NCBI GenBank assembly: GCA_000233775.1
Contig: CP003096.1
Coordinates: forward strand, 186,001 to 250,000
Length of the DNA stretch: 64,000 nucleotides
From: Thermovirga lienii DSM 17291
Lineage (GTDB): Bacteria; Synergistota; Synergistia; Synergistales; Thermovirgaceae
Direction: 5' to 3'
Position numbers and translations under genes: made by a program. Positions 32,664-40,114 of this stretch are shown piece by piece. The stretch's first letter is position 1; every line of letters starts with the position of its first letter. A model generated the notes under the pieces. It was not told where the DNA came from. It saw nothing but the letters and a program-made list of their open reading frames with translations, and did not search any database.

Positions 32664-32947
32664 AGATAGGTAAGGTCATAGGCCATGTGGTTTCCACGAA
32701 AAAGGACGAAAGGCTAGTGGGGTTCAAGCTTTTGGTGGTGCAGGTGCTTCACCCCACGAAGGAAGGCGATTTGGGAGTGAGGGAGGACAAGTACCACGTA
32801 GCGGTAGATTTGGTGGGCGCTGGTGTAGGAGAGCTGGTCCTTCTGTGTTCTGGTAGCTCTGCCAGGGTCTCTGCCAGCGAAGAGAAGGGCGCCCCGGTGG
32901 ACGAGGCGATAGTGGGAATAATTGATACCGTGGATTTTAATCTGTAG
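32660..32947 (+). CDS. pduN: BMC-P pentameric vertex protein PduN/EutN
   Basis: 95 residues with the EutN/CcmL fold: KIGKVIGHVVSTKKDERLVGFKLL at the start, a VDLVGAGVGELVLLCSGSSAR centre and AIVGIIDTVD near the end. Five copies form the caps on the 12 shell vertices. It is coupled to the BMC gene before it, and the adenosyltransferase gene begins 14 bases after the stop. Confidence 0.93.
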   Translation: MKIGKVIGHVVSTKKDERLVGFKLLVVQVLHPTKEGDLGVREDKYHVAVDLVGAGVGELVLLCSGSSARVSASEEKGAPVDEAIVGIIDTVDFNL

Positions 32948-32961
32948 AGGTGAAATTTAAG

Positions 32962-33984
32962 GTGCGGATATATACAAGGCAGGGAGATCGAGGAGAGACC
33001 CATTTAGCCGATGGCAGCAAGGTTTCGAAGGATCATCCTGCGATAGTGTTGAACGGCCATATAGACAAGGCGGTTTCTGTTCTTGGCGCTGCCAGGAGCA
33101 CCGCTCCAGAGGTTCTGAAGGAAGAAATAAAGGCCCTTCAGGAGATGCTCATGAGTTTAATGGCCTTCGTTGCGAGAGGTTCCAAGGAATATGAGCTTCC
33201 AGGCGTAGAAAGTCTGGAGTCGAAGATAGATTCTATTCAGGAAAGGTATCCCTTCGATTGTTATTCGAAGGTTTTAGATGTGTTCAATAAAGGCAAGTTT
33301 GTGGTTCCTGGAGAAAGCTTGTGTGAATCCTTGCTCCATGTGGCAAGGACGGTGGTCAGGGAGGCAGAACGCTATGCCCTCCAGGCAGCTAAAAAGCAGG
33401 CTTTGGACGAAAGGCTTGTGCCTTTTCTTAACAGGCTGTCGGACTACATCTGTGTCCTTGCTATAGCTGCCGTATTTGAAGATTTTGTCTCCCGCATAAC
33501 GCAAATAGTTATGAGGGAATTAGCGAAATATGGAAATTTTAACCTTAATAAAACTGGTGGGGGTGCAGGAACTATGTACAGCAAGGGTATGAATTTGGAT
33601 TTGGCGCTTAAATTTGTAGATGCTGCCACGAAAAGGGCGTCGGAGATAGGGGTTCCTATGGTTATAGCTGTAGTCGATGAGAGTGGGGTTCTTACTGCCT
33701 ATTCCAGGATGGACGGGGCGCTTTTGGTAAGTTGTGACTTGGCCATCAAGAAGGCAAAAACGGCAGTATCCCTCCGCATGCCAACCGACAAAGTTGCAGA
33801 GCTCGTTCAGCCTGGCAAGCCTTTGTATGGCCTTCAGTCGGACTCCAACCTTTGCTGTTTCGGCGGAGGGTTCCCCATCAAAAAGGATGGAAAGGTAATA
33901 GGTGCTATTGGGGTCAGCGGAGGCAGCGTAGAAGAAGATATGGACGTTGCCCAGTATGCCTTGTCTGTCTCTTCGGCGTTTTAG
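32962..33984 (+). CDS. pduO: PduO-type ATP:cob(I)alamin adenosyltransferase with PduOC domain
   Basis: 340 residues from GTG at 32962, nine bases after AGAGGTG; the GTG at 32950 is too close to that site. The N-terminal domain (about 1-185) has IYTRQGDRGET (ATP site), FVVPGE, LHVARTVVREAER (catalytic Arg) and LNRLSDYICVLA. The C-terminal PduOC domain (about 205-340) has GMNLDLALKFVDAATKRASEIG and IGVSGGSVEEDMDVA, a possible heme/corrin-binding fold. It remakes adenosylcobalamin for the dehydratase released by the reactivase. The chain matches two-domain PduO (about 336 residues). Confidence 0.92.
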   Translation: MRIYTRQGDRGETHLADGSKVSKDHPAIVLNGHIDKAVSVLGAARSTAPEVLKEEIKALQEMLMSLMAFVARGSKEYELPGVESLESKIDSIQERYPFDCYSKVLDVFNKGKFVVPGESLCESLLHVARTVVREAERYALQAAKKQALDERLVPFLNRLSDYICVLAIAAVFEDFVSRITQIVMRELAKYGNFNLNKTGGGAGTMYSKGMNLDLALKFVDAATKRASEIGVPMVIAVVDESGVLTAYSRMDGALLVSCDLAIKKAKTAVSLRMPTDKVAELVQPGKPLYGLQSDSNLCCFGGGFPIKKDGKVIGAIGVSGGSVEEDMDVAQYALSVSSAF

Positions 33985-34016
33985 CGAAGTTTCCTACATG
34001 GGTTTGCAGGGGGTGT

Positions 34017-35426
34017 ATGGCTTTGAGAGAGCAGGATATAAAACAGATTGTCGCTAAGGTTTTGGAGGAGCTGAAAGACCAAGTAGGCTCACTGGAAAAA
34101 AGCAGGACAAACCAGGCTTCTTACTGCTATGGCGATGTGGACGATGCCGTGGAAATGGCCGTCAAGGCCCAGAAGATATGGCAGTGGGAGTACAGCTTGG
34201 AGGAAAAAAAGAGAATAATAGACGGGCTTAAAAAGTTTTTATTGGATTACGTTGAGGAACTTGCGGTTTTGGCCGTCGAGGATACAGATATGGGCAGGGT
34301 AGATGACAAGATAGCCAAAAACAAACTTGCTATAGAGAAAACTCCCGGCCCTGAATTTTTTACCACCAAGGCCACTTCAGGAGACAATGGCTTGGTTTTG
34401 GAGGAGCTTTCTCCTTTTGGGGTTATAGCCTCCATAACTCCTTCTACCAACCCCACGGCTTCGGTGATAAATAACACCATCTGCATGATCTCAGGTGGAA
34501 ATGCCGTTGTCTTTGCTCCTCATCCTTCGGCCGTCAAGTGTTCTTTGAGAAGCTGCGAGCTGATCAATCAATACTTGACGTCCCAGGGCGTTCCCACTGG
34601 GTTGGTATCGAGCCTTTCCATAGCGACCCTGGAAAATGCCCAAAAGCTCATGACCCACAAGGACGTAAGGCTGATTTCTGCCACCGGTGGTCCAGGTGTC
34701 GTGAAGGCCGCTTTGAGCTCTGGCAAACCTGCCATCGGTGCGGGCCCAGGCAACCCGCCTGTTATTGTGGACGAGACGGCTCATTTGGAGAAGACCGCAA
34801 AGGACGTCATAGCAGGCTGTTCCTTTGACAACAATCTGCCCTGCATAGCTGAGAAGGAGCTTATAGTGGTCAACTGCGTTGCGGACCAGCTTAAAAGGTA
34901 CATGCTGGAGAACGGTGCCTTCGAGCTCAAGGGCGGTGACGTGGAAAAGTTGAAAAAACTTGTCCTGACCGAGGATGGAAAGCCCAATAAGAGTTATGTC
35001 GGCAAGGATGCGGTGCGCATATTGGCCGATATAGGCATAAAGGTTCCAGAGAGCATCAGGGTAATTTTGGTTGAGGCAGAAGAAAAAGATCCTCTCGTGC
35101 AGGAAGAGATGCTCATGCCCGTATTGCCGATGGTGAGAGTGTCGGACTTCGAAGAGGGGCTTATGATGGCCTTGAGGGTAGAACACGGCTTCAGGCATTC
35201 GGCAGCTATCCACAGCACCAACATAGACAACATGAGCAGGATGGCAAGGGCCATGGAGACCACTATTTTCACTAAAAACGCCCCTTCCTTTGCCTCCATA
35301 GGTTTCGGCGGCGACTGCCCTACGGCGTTTACCATAGCTACCACTACAGGCCAGGGGCCCACAACACCTCTTTCCTTCTGCAGGGTGAGGCGCTGCCTGC
35401 TGCATGGGGCGTTCAGGATAGTTTAG
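34017..35426 (+). CDS. pduP: CoA-acylating aldehyde dehydrogenase PduP
   Basis: 469 residues from ATG at 34017 after GGGGGTGT. The N-terminal helix MALREQDIKQIVAKVLEELK is the classic PduP encapsulation peptide. The aldehyde dehydrogenase fold follows, with ITPSTNPTASVINNTICMI, ATGGPGVVKAA and the catalytic Cys276 in DNNLPCIAEKE. It oxidises the dehydratase product (propanal or 3-hydroxypropanal) to the acyl-CoA using NAD and CoA inside the shell. Its NADH must be reoxidised within the shell; PduS or the GldA-type enzyme are the candidates present. Confidence 0.95.
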   Translation: MALREQDIKQIVAKVLEELKDQVGSLEKSRTNQASYCYGDVDDAVEMAVKAQKIWQWEYSLEEKKRIIDGLKKFLLDYVEELAVLAVEDTDMGRVDDKIAKNKLAIEKTPGPEFFTTKATSGDNGLVLEELSPFGVIASITPSTNPTASVINNTICMISGGNAVVFAPHPSAVKCSLRSCELINQYLTSQGVPTGLVSSLSIATLENAQKLMTHKDVRLISATGGPGVVKAALSSGKPAIGAGPGNPPVIVDETAHLEKTAKDVIAGCSFDNNLPCIAEKELIVVNCVADQLKRYMLENGAFELKGGDVEKLKKLVLTEDGKPNKSYVGKDAVRILADIGIKVPESIRVILVEAEEKDPLVQEEMLMPVLPMVRVSDFEEGLMMALRVEHGFRHSAAIHSTNIDNMSRMARAMETTIFTKNAPSFASIGFGGDCPTAFTIATTTGQGPTTPLSFCRVRRCLLHGAFRIV

Positions 35427-35446
35427 CCCTGATGGGGGAATAGGAA

Positions 35447-36781
35447 ATGATTTCAAAGGATGAACTTTTAAAAGCTGTATTTGAGGCAGGTGTCGTGGGA
35501 GCAGGTGGAGCAGGCTTTCCCACCCATGTAAAGTTGAAGGCCGATGGCATAGATACCTATGTAATTAACGGTGTGGAGTGCGAGCCCCTTTTGTTTAAGG
35601 ATAAGCACCTCATGAGAGAAGAAAGCCAATTTTTGGTGGACTCTGCCAGAGAGGTTGCAGAGGCAATCGGCGCAAAGAGGGCTGTTTTCGTGCTCAAGGA
35701 AAAATATAAAGAGGAAATAGAAAGCCTTAGAAAGGCTGGGGGAGAGGTGATCCCCATAAGGGATTACTATCCTGCTGGTGATGAGGTCATCTTGATCAGG
35801 GAGGCTTTGGGCAGGACCGTTCCCGAAGGTGGGCTTCCGCTCATGGTTGGCGTGGTAGTGAGCAATGTAGAGACCTTGTACAACCTTGGAAGGGCGATGG
35901 ACTCCAAGAGCGTGACCCACAAGTTTGTTACGGTAAGCGGTTACGTGAAAGAGCCTGGTGTTTGGCTTGTCCCTGTAGGGGTTCATGCTTCAAGCCTTAT
36001 AAAAGCCTGTGGCGGTATCACCATTGAGGACCCGTGGTACATAGATGGAGGTCCAATGACGGGTAAATACCGCAAGGACCTGGACTTCGTGGTCAGCAAG
36101 ACCACAAGTGGCATAATTGTGGTTCCCGGTGATTCGGCTTTAGTCAAATACGAGACCATGCCGGTTGAAATTATGTTGAAGCAGGCCAAGTACGCATGTA
36201 TTCAGTGCAACCAGTGTACATTGGTGTGTTCCAGAAAGCTTGTTGGCTATGACCTTAAGCCCCACATGATAATGCGGGCCATGGCGTACAACAAGTTGGC
36301 GGACATATCTGTTTTAAAGAGTGCCTTCTTATGTTCCGAGTGCAACCTGTGCAGTGGCTTGCATGCCTGTCCTATGCAGCTTTCTCCAAGGAGGGTGAAC
36401 CAGCAGCTTAAGGCCATATTGCGGCAGCAGGGAGTGAAGCCGGAATTTCAAAAGCGCGATATGCAGATGGACCTCATGAGGGATTACAGGCTCCTTCCTT
36501 CCGGCAGGCTAAAAAGGCGAATAGGCCTTGATAAGTTTCCGGAGGAGCTGCCTTTCAGGGGCGTTTTTAAGGATTTTGACGAAGTTTTTGTGCCTTTCTT
36601 GCAGCACATAGGCCGCCCGTGCGTTCCTGCAGTCAGTGAGGGAGATTTTGTGGCGGCAGGCCAGGCATTGGGTTTTCCGCCAGAGGGTGCCTTAGGAGCG
36701 GCAGTTCATTCTTCTATCGATGGAGTTGTCCTCAGTGTGACTGCTGAAGGGGTAAAAATAAAGAAAGTTGATATGGAGTGA
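35447..36781 (+). CDS. pduS: PduS, RnfC-like flavin/Fe-S cobalamin reductase
   Basis: 444 residues. An N-terminal RnfC/Nqo1-like Rossmann domain with GVVGAGGAGFPTHVKL (about 14-29) and NGVECEPLLFKD. The SLBB-like middle is followed by two [4Fe-4S] clusters: CIQCNQCTLVC (about 251-261) and CSECNLCSGLHACP (about 296-309). A C-terminal barrel-like domain is present. PduS reduces cob(II)alamin to cob(I)alamin for PduO and may pass electrons across the shell together with PduT, whose gene is six bases downstream. Confidence 0.93.
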   Translation: MISKDELLKAVFEAGVVGAGGAGFPTHVKLKADGIDTYVINGVECEPLLFKDKHLMREESQFLVDSAREVAEAIGAKRAVFVLKEKYKEEIESLRKAGGEVIPIRDYYPAGDEVILIREALGRTVPEGGLPLMVGVVVSNVETLYNLGRAMDSKSVTHKFVTVSGYVKEPGVWLVPVGVHASSLIKACGGITIEDPWYIDGGPMTGKYRKDLDFVVSKTTSGIIVVPGDSALVKYETMPVEIMLKQAKYACIQCNQCTLVCSRKLVGYDLKPHMIMRAMAYNKLADISVLKSAFLCSECNLCSGLHACPMQLSPRRVNQQLKAILRQQGVKPEFQKRDMQMDLMRDYRLLPSGRLKRRIGLDKFPEELPFRGVFKDFDEVFVPFLQHIGRPCVPAVSEGDFVAAGQALGFPPEGALGAAVHSSIDGVVLSVTAEGVKIKKVDME

Positions 36782-36787
36782 TATTAG

Positions 36788-37336
36788 ATGGAAAAAGCCT
36801 TGGCGACCATAGAAAGTATCAGCGTGGCGAGGGGATACCAAATAGCAGACAGCATGCTGAAATCTGCGAGCATTTCCCTTTATTATGCTTCCACTACATG
36901 TCCAGGCAAGTTTTTGATCATAGTTGGAGGGCAGGTTAGCGCTGTAAAGACAGCCCTAAACAGGGCATTGGACGTAGGCAAGGAGATGGTGGTGGATTAT
37001 ATGTTCCTGCCCAACATACATCCCCAGGTCATTTCCGCTCTTACTTGTTCGACAGAGGTGAAGGATATAAAGGACTTAGGGGTGGTTGAAGCCATGTCTG
37101 CACCGTCTGTTTTGGAGGCAGCGGACGCAGCGGTTAAGGCTTCAAGGGTGAATTTGATAGAGGTAAGAGTGGGTAGAGGCATGGGGTCGAAGAGCTTTTT
37201 CTCTGTGACTGGCGATATCTCCGACGTGAAAAATGCAGTGAAGGCTGCAGAGGGGGTGATTTCTTCTCGGGGGCTTTTGGTGGAGGCAGTGGTCATAAGC
37301 AGGCCGCACAAGGACCTGGTTGGCGTTTTGGGTTAG
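36788..37336 (+). CDS. pduT: BMC-T Fe-S shell protein PduT
   Basis: 182 residues, two fused BMC domains (about 1-85 and 95-180). The cysteine in STTCPGKFLIIVGG (about residue 38) corresponds to the cluster-binding Cys of PduT, where three subunits hold one [4Fe-4S] cluster in the trimer pore. It is the presumed electron port between PduS and the outside. The second domain contains GVVEAMSAPSVLEAADAAVK and VISRPHKDL. Confidence 0.93.
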   Translation: MEKALATIESISVARGYQIADSMLKSASISLYYASTTCPGKFLIIVGGQVSAVKTALNRALDVGKEMVVDYMFLPNIHPQVISALTCSTEVKDIKDLGVVEAMSAPSVLEAADAAVKASRVNLIEVRVGRGMGSKSFFSVTGDISDVKNAVKAAEGVISSRGLLVEAVVISRPHKDLVGVLG

Positions 37337-37389
37337 TAATTTTTAGAGAAGTAGAGTAAGCCCGATAAATAAAAATGGGAGGGGTCAGT

Positions 37390-38505
37390 ATGGGAACCAA
37401 AGTAATGATATCACCTAGCAAGTATGTTCAGGGAGCCGGAGCACTGGCAGAGATAGGCGCGCAGGCAAAGCACCTGGGTAAGAAAGCCTTTGTAATAGGC
37501 GGCAAAAGGGCAATGTCCACTTCCAAGGGCATTGTCGAGGAAAGCTTCAAGAAAGAGGGCATAGAGGCTATTTTTGAGCATTTCAATGGAGAGTGCTGTG
37601 ATCCTGAGATAAACAGGCTGAAGAAGATAGCAGAGGACAATGCCATTGAATTCGTTGTTGCCGTAGGTGGAGGTAAGGTGATAGACACAGCCAAGGCCAT
37701 AGCTGCAATGATGGGAAAGCCTGTGGTAATAGTCCCCACCATAGCTGCTACCGATGCCCCATGCAGCGCATTGTCGGTCATTTACACCGAAGACGGCGTA
37801 TTTGACAGGTATTTTGTTTTGCCCAAAAACCCGGATCTAGTGTTGGTAGATACTTCCATCATAGCCAAGGCGCCAGTGAGGTTTTTGGTATCCGGTATGG
37901 GAGATGCTCTGGCCACGTGGTTTGAGGCTGATTCATGCTTCAGGTCCTCTGCCAAGAACTTGCCGGGCGGGTATTCCACGGCCACTGCTTTGAGCCTTGC
38001 CAGGCTATGTTATGACATTTTGATGGAGTACGGCAAGATGGCCAAGCTTTCCGTAGAGAAGGGCGTAGCTTCCCCTGCGGTAGAAAAGGTAGTTGAGGCA
38101 AACACCCTGCTGAGCGGAATAGGCTTTGAAAGCTCTGGCCTTGCCGCGGCTCATGCTATCCATGATGGCTTTACTATCTTGGAAGAGACCCACAGCGTAT
38201 ATCACGGAGAAAAAGTGTCATTTGGAACCCTGGTGCACATTGTCCTCGAGGACAGGTCTTGGGAGCAGATAGAGGAGGTCATGAATTTCTGTGTTGAAGT
38301 GGGCCTGCCTATAACGTTAAAGCAGATTGGTGTAGTTGACCCCACGCCGGAAAAGATAATGAAGGTGGCAGAGAAGACCTGCGAGCCGGGAATGTTGATC
38401 CACAACATGCCATTCGAGGTAACTCCTAAGATGCTCTTTGATGCCATCTTTGCAGCCGACGCCATAGGCACAAATTACCTGAAGGAAAGAGGCATGGAGG
38501 TATAA
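37390..38505 (+). CDS. gldA: GldA-type iron-containing glycerol/alcohol dehydrogenase
   Basis: 371 residues from ATG at 37390, preceded by GGGAGGGG; ATG at 37375 would lie ahead of that site. Family III (iron/zinc) dehydrogenase of the GldA branch: MISPSKYVQGAGAL, VVAVGGGKVIDTAKA (about 96-110), PTIAATDAPCSALSVIY (about 122-138), and metal ligands Asp in SGMGDALATWFEA and His in AAAHAIHDGF and HGEKVSFG. It interconverts glycerol and dihydroxyacetone or a related diol/ketone with NAD. It closes the microcompartment operon, where Salmonella has pduQ instead. It may therefore recycle NADH, or handle glycerol. No clear targeting peptide is seen. Confidence 0.88.
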   Translation: MGTKVMISPSKYVQGAGALAEIGAQAKHLGKKAFVIGGKRAMSTSKGIVEESFKKEGIEAIFEHFNGECCDPEINRLKKIAEDNAIEFVVAVGGGKVIDTAKAIAAMMGKPVVIVPTIAATDAPCSALSVIYTEDGVFDRYFVLPKNPDLVLVDTSIIAKAPVRFLVSGMGDALATWFEADSCFRSSAKNLPGGYSTATALSLARLCYDILMEYGKMAKLSVEKGVASPAVEKVVEANTLLSGIGFESSGLAAAHAIHDGFTILEETHSVYHGEKVSFGTLVHIVLEDRSWEQIEEVMNFCVEVGLPITLKQIGVVDPTPEKIMKVAEKTCEPGMLIHNMPFEVTPKMLFDAIFAADAIGTNYLKERGMEV

Positions 38506-38543
38506 AAGTTCAAGAAGGGAAAATTATTTCTATAGATACACAG

Positions 38544-38581
38544 GCCGCCACCGGGCAAAATCCGCCTGATGGCGGCTTTTT
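38544..38581 (+). terminator. Terminator of the microcompartment operon
   Basis: GCCGCCA (38544-38550) pairs with TGGCGGC (38570-38576), with partial pairing of CCGGGC/TCCGCC inside, and is followed by TTTTT. It lies 40 bases after the gldA-type gene stop and ends a transcript of more than 16 kb. Confidence 0.85.
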
Positions 38582-38660
38582 ATTCAACACAGCAAGTATA
38601 CTTAATTAAACATGAACGACCATTGACCAGCCTTAAATATGTCTTTAGAATGGTTTATTA

Positions 38661-38739
38661 TCGGATACTGTACTGATTAGGTTTCCCCGTAGATAGATGC
38701 TTGCAGATATTCCAGAATAAAGGGGCGCTTGTATTTAAA
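38661..38739 (-). mobile_element. Remnant of an IS110 right end
   Basis: 38707-38739 matches the 3' end of the IS110 transposase gene (copy A about 2266-2298, reverse strand) with two differences in 33 bases. 38661-38672 matches the element's terminal GATACTGTA. The rest is decayed. This is a fossil of the same element family as the copies at 1104 and 49624. The whole gap from 38506 to 38876 has no gene: it holds the terminator at 38544, this remnant and the hairpin at 38832. Confidence 0.75.
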
Positions 38740-38831
38740 AAAGGATTGGTCCAGGTAACTCTAGAGAGGATGGTACTTGTATTTGTGATGGATCTAGCAG
38801 CAGCAATAACCCAAAGGGATACAAAGGATAA

Positions 38832-38858
38832 TTTAGGCGGGCCCAAAGCCCGCCTAAA
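38832..38858 (-). terminator. Hairpin ending the M15 peptidase transcript
   Basis: TTTAGGCGGGC (38832-38842) and GCCCGCCTAAA (38848-38858) form a perfect 11-bp stem with a 5-base loop, 19 bases beyond the stop of the minus-strand peptidase gene. The T tract on the minus strand is short, so termination strength is uncertain. Confidence 0.7.
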
Positions 38859-38876
38859 TTCATCAAGGGGGTAACT

Positions 38877-39266
38877 TTACGCAGCCTGGGTGTTTTGGGC
38901 TGGGTTAGTTTCTTTATTCTGCTTCCCAAATACACCTAGATGTATGAAATTACGGGAGTGGTAGGGGATCACCTGGTCAAAGCCTGCTGTTTTTGCCAGC
39001 CAGCAAACCTGGTCCATTATCCTGGCAGGGATGGCGATGTCAGCGGCCTGTCCGAAAAGGTGCAGGCTTTTTGCGACCCCTCCAACCTCCCGGTTGTGTT
39101 TTTCACATCTGTAGCCGCTGGTTATCACTATGGGTATTTTCATCTCCTGCCTGAGCTTTTCCAACTTTTCCAAAAGATCAGGGTGGAGCCTCACCCTGAA
39201 GCAGCAAGGACATTCGAACTCCCAAAGCTTAAAATGAGGAGCAATTTTTATGTCGTTAGGCCTCAT
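38877..39266 (-). CDS. Peptidase M15A-like (D-Ala-D-Ala carboxypeptidase/endolysin type)
   Basis: 129 residues of the small M15_3 fold: HFKLWEFECPCC, VITSGYRCEKHNREVGGVAKSLHLFGQAADI (zinc ligands His and Asp in SLHLFGQAADI) and NFIHLGV with the last His. Such enzymes cut peptide cross-links of the cell wall and are common in phage lysis cassettes. No signal peptide is present. The ATG overlaps the stop of the YvrJ-like gene (ATGA). Together with the small genes upstream it forms a compact cluster that may be a phage-derived module, although no other phage gene is near. Confidence 0.85.
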   Translation of the reverse strand: MRPNDIKIAPHFKLWEFECPCCFRVRLHPDLLEKLEKLRQEMKIPIVITSGYRCEKHNREVGGVAKSLHLFGQAADIAIPARIMDQVCWLAKTAGFDQVIPYHSRNFIHLGVFGKQNKETNPAQNTQAA

Positions 39267-39418
39267 GGCAGAGTCCCTCCGCGGTTGACTATAGCCAGCT
39301 GGAGGTCCCTTATGGCTTGGGTTAGCTCGTCAAGCCGCCGCTCCATGCGCACCAAAAGGTAGGCAGCAACGGCCACCGCAAAGCCGCCCTGGGCGACGGA
39401 AGCGACGAAATCTTCCAA
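39263..39418 (-). CDS. YvrJ-family small membrane protein
   Basis: 51 residues from TTG at 39418, with AAGGAGGTGAAAGG upstream. The sequence EDFVASVAQGGFAVAVAAYLLVRME (in two parts: a hydrophobic segment about 8-24, then a charged helix RRLDELTQAIRDLQ) matches the YvrJ family as I know it. It is probably a single-pass membrane protein with a cytoplasmic coiled tail, perhaps holin-like. It overlaps the M15 peptidase gene by four bases. Confidence 0.7.
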   Translation of the reverse strand: MEDFVASVAQGGFAVAVAAYLLVRMERRLDELTQAIRDLQLAIVNRGGTLP

Positions 39419-39451
39419 GGCCTTTCACCTCCTTAAGTTTAAGCGCTAATT

Positions 39452-39480
39452 GTAAAAGCCCGGCCTCTCGGCCGGGCTTC
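39452..39480 (-). terminator. Terminator between DUF2922 and YvrJ genes
   Basis: On the minus strand AAGCCCGGCC, loop GAGA and GGCCGGGCTT are followed by TTTTACA. The 10-bp GC-rich stem lies 18 bases after the DUF2922 stop. It partly separates the two halves of this small cluster. Confidence 0.8.
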
Positions 39481-39496
39481 ATTGCCTTCGCATATT

Positions 39497-39697
39497 TTAG
39501 AACATCTCTGTCACAGTGCGGTCTACGATGTCAGCGGAAAGTATGCTTACAGGGCCAGTGGTTATGGCGCCGCTGTCTATGATGGCCTGCATGGCGTTTT
39601 GTATCTCCTGGGTCGTAAGACCGTCCTTCGGATATCGCAGAGATAGGAGCCACCTGTCGTTGTCAGCTGTTCCAAAGTACATCCTGAGGGTCTTCAA
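39497..39697 (-). CDS. DUF2922-family protein
   Basis: 66 residues from TTG at 39697, nine bases after GGAGGTG. The pattern KTLRMYF...SLRYPKDGLTTQEIQNAMQAIIDSG...VSILSADIVDRTVTEMF matches DUF2922, a small family of unknown function usually encoded next to DUF1659, as here. No signal or membrane segment. The function is unknown. Confidence 0.75.
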   Translation of the reverse strand: MKTLRMYFGTADNDRWLLSLRYPKDGLTTQEIQNAMQAIIDSGAITTGPVSILSADIVDRTVTEMF

Positions 39698-39733
39698 GCA
39701 TTTTCACCTCCTTTCCTAGAGCTTTTGGCTGCA

Positions 39734-39958
39734 CTAAGCAGCAGTATCAAGTTCGTCCGTGTCGATCTTGTAGGTGTCGACTACGGGATAGGCCAGAAGG
39801 CTTCCTATGGCCTGAGTTACAGAAGCAATAGCTTCTGCCGTAGCCGCAGGGTCAATATCCCTTATGTTGAGGTTCGCCAACACGGGTTTACCCTCAGCAT
39901 CGGTTCCCACCTGAACTCTGATGTTAAGCCTGCTCTGGACGGGAATGTAACTTGCCAT
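39734..39958 (-). CDS. DUF1659-family protein
   Basis: 74 residues; GGAGGTGGCGCG precedes the ATG. It matches DUF1659: an N-terminal strand (LNIRVQVGTDAEGKPVLANLNI), then DPAATAEAIASVTQAIGSLLAYPVV and an acidic end. Almost always followed by DUF2922, YvrJ and sometimes a wall-active enzyme in other anaerobes, which is the order here. The function is unknown. Confidence 0.75.
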   Translation of the reverse strand: MASYIPVQSRLNIRVQVGTDAEGKPVLANLNIRDIDPAATAEAIASVTQAIGSLLAYPVVDTYKIDTDELDTAA

Positions 39959-39993
39959 CGCGCCACCTCCTTTCTTGAGTGTTACGCCTATTT

Positions 39994-40072
39994 AAGTGCA
40001 GAAGAACACATCAAAATACAACTTCAAAAATTCTTTTTTTTCGGTTGTATTTTCTTGTTCTGAAATGCACTT
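39994..40072. repeat. Nested inverted repeat upstream of the DUF1659 gene
   Basis: Three paired blocks share one centre: AAGTGCA (39994) with TGCACTT (40066), AGAAC (40003) with GTTCT (40057), and AAAATACAAC (40013) with GTTGTATTTT (40044). The inner arms are 31 bp apart, three helical turns. It could be a double operator for the minus-strand cluster or a hairpin element. The rest of 39959-40114 holds no gene. Confidence 0.5.
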
Positions 40073-40114
40073 ATTAGTTTGGGTACTTGTAAAACACGTT
40101 AATAGAAGGAGGTA

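Noticed and set aside
33852-34016. Extended N-terminus for PduP
   Set aside because: It overlaps pduO in another frame; ATG at 34017 begins the typical encapsulation helix.
38656-38672. TATCGGATAC resembling the core of the GntR palindrome at 10231-10243
   Set aside because: The bases belong to a decayed IS110 right end (GATACTGTA), so the similarity is chance.
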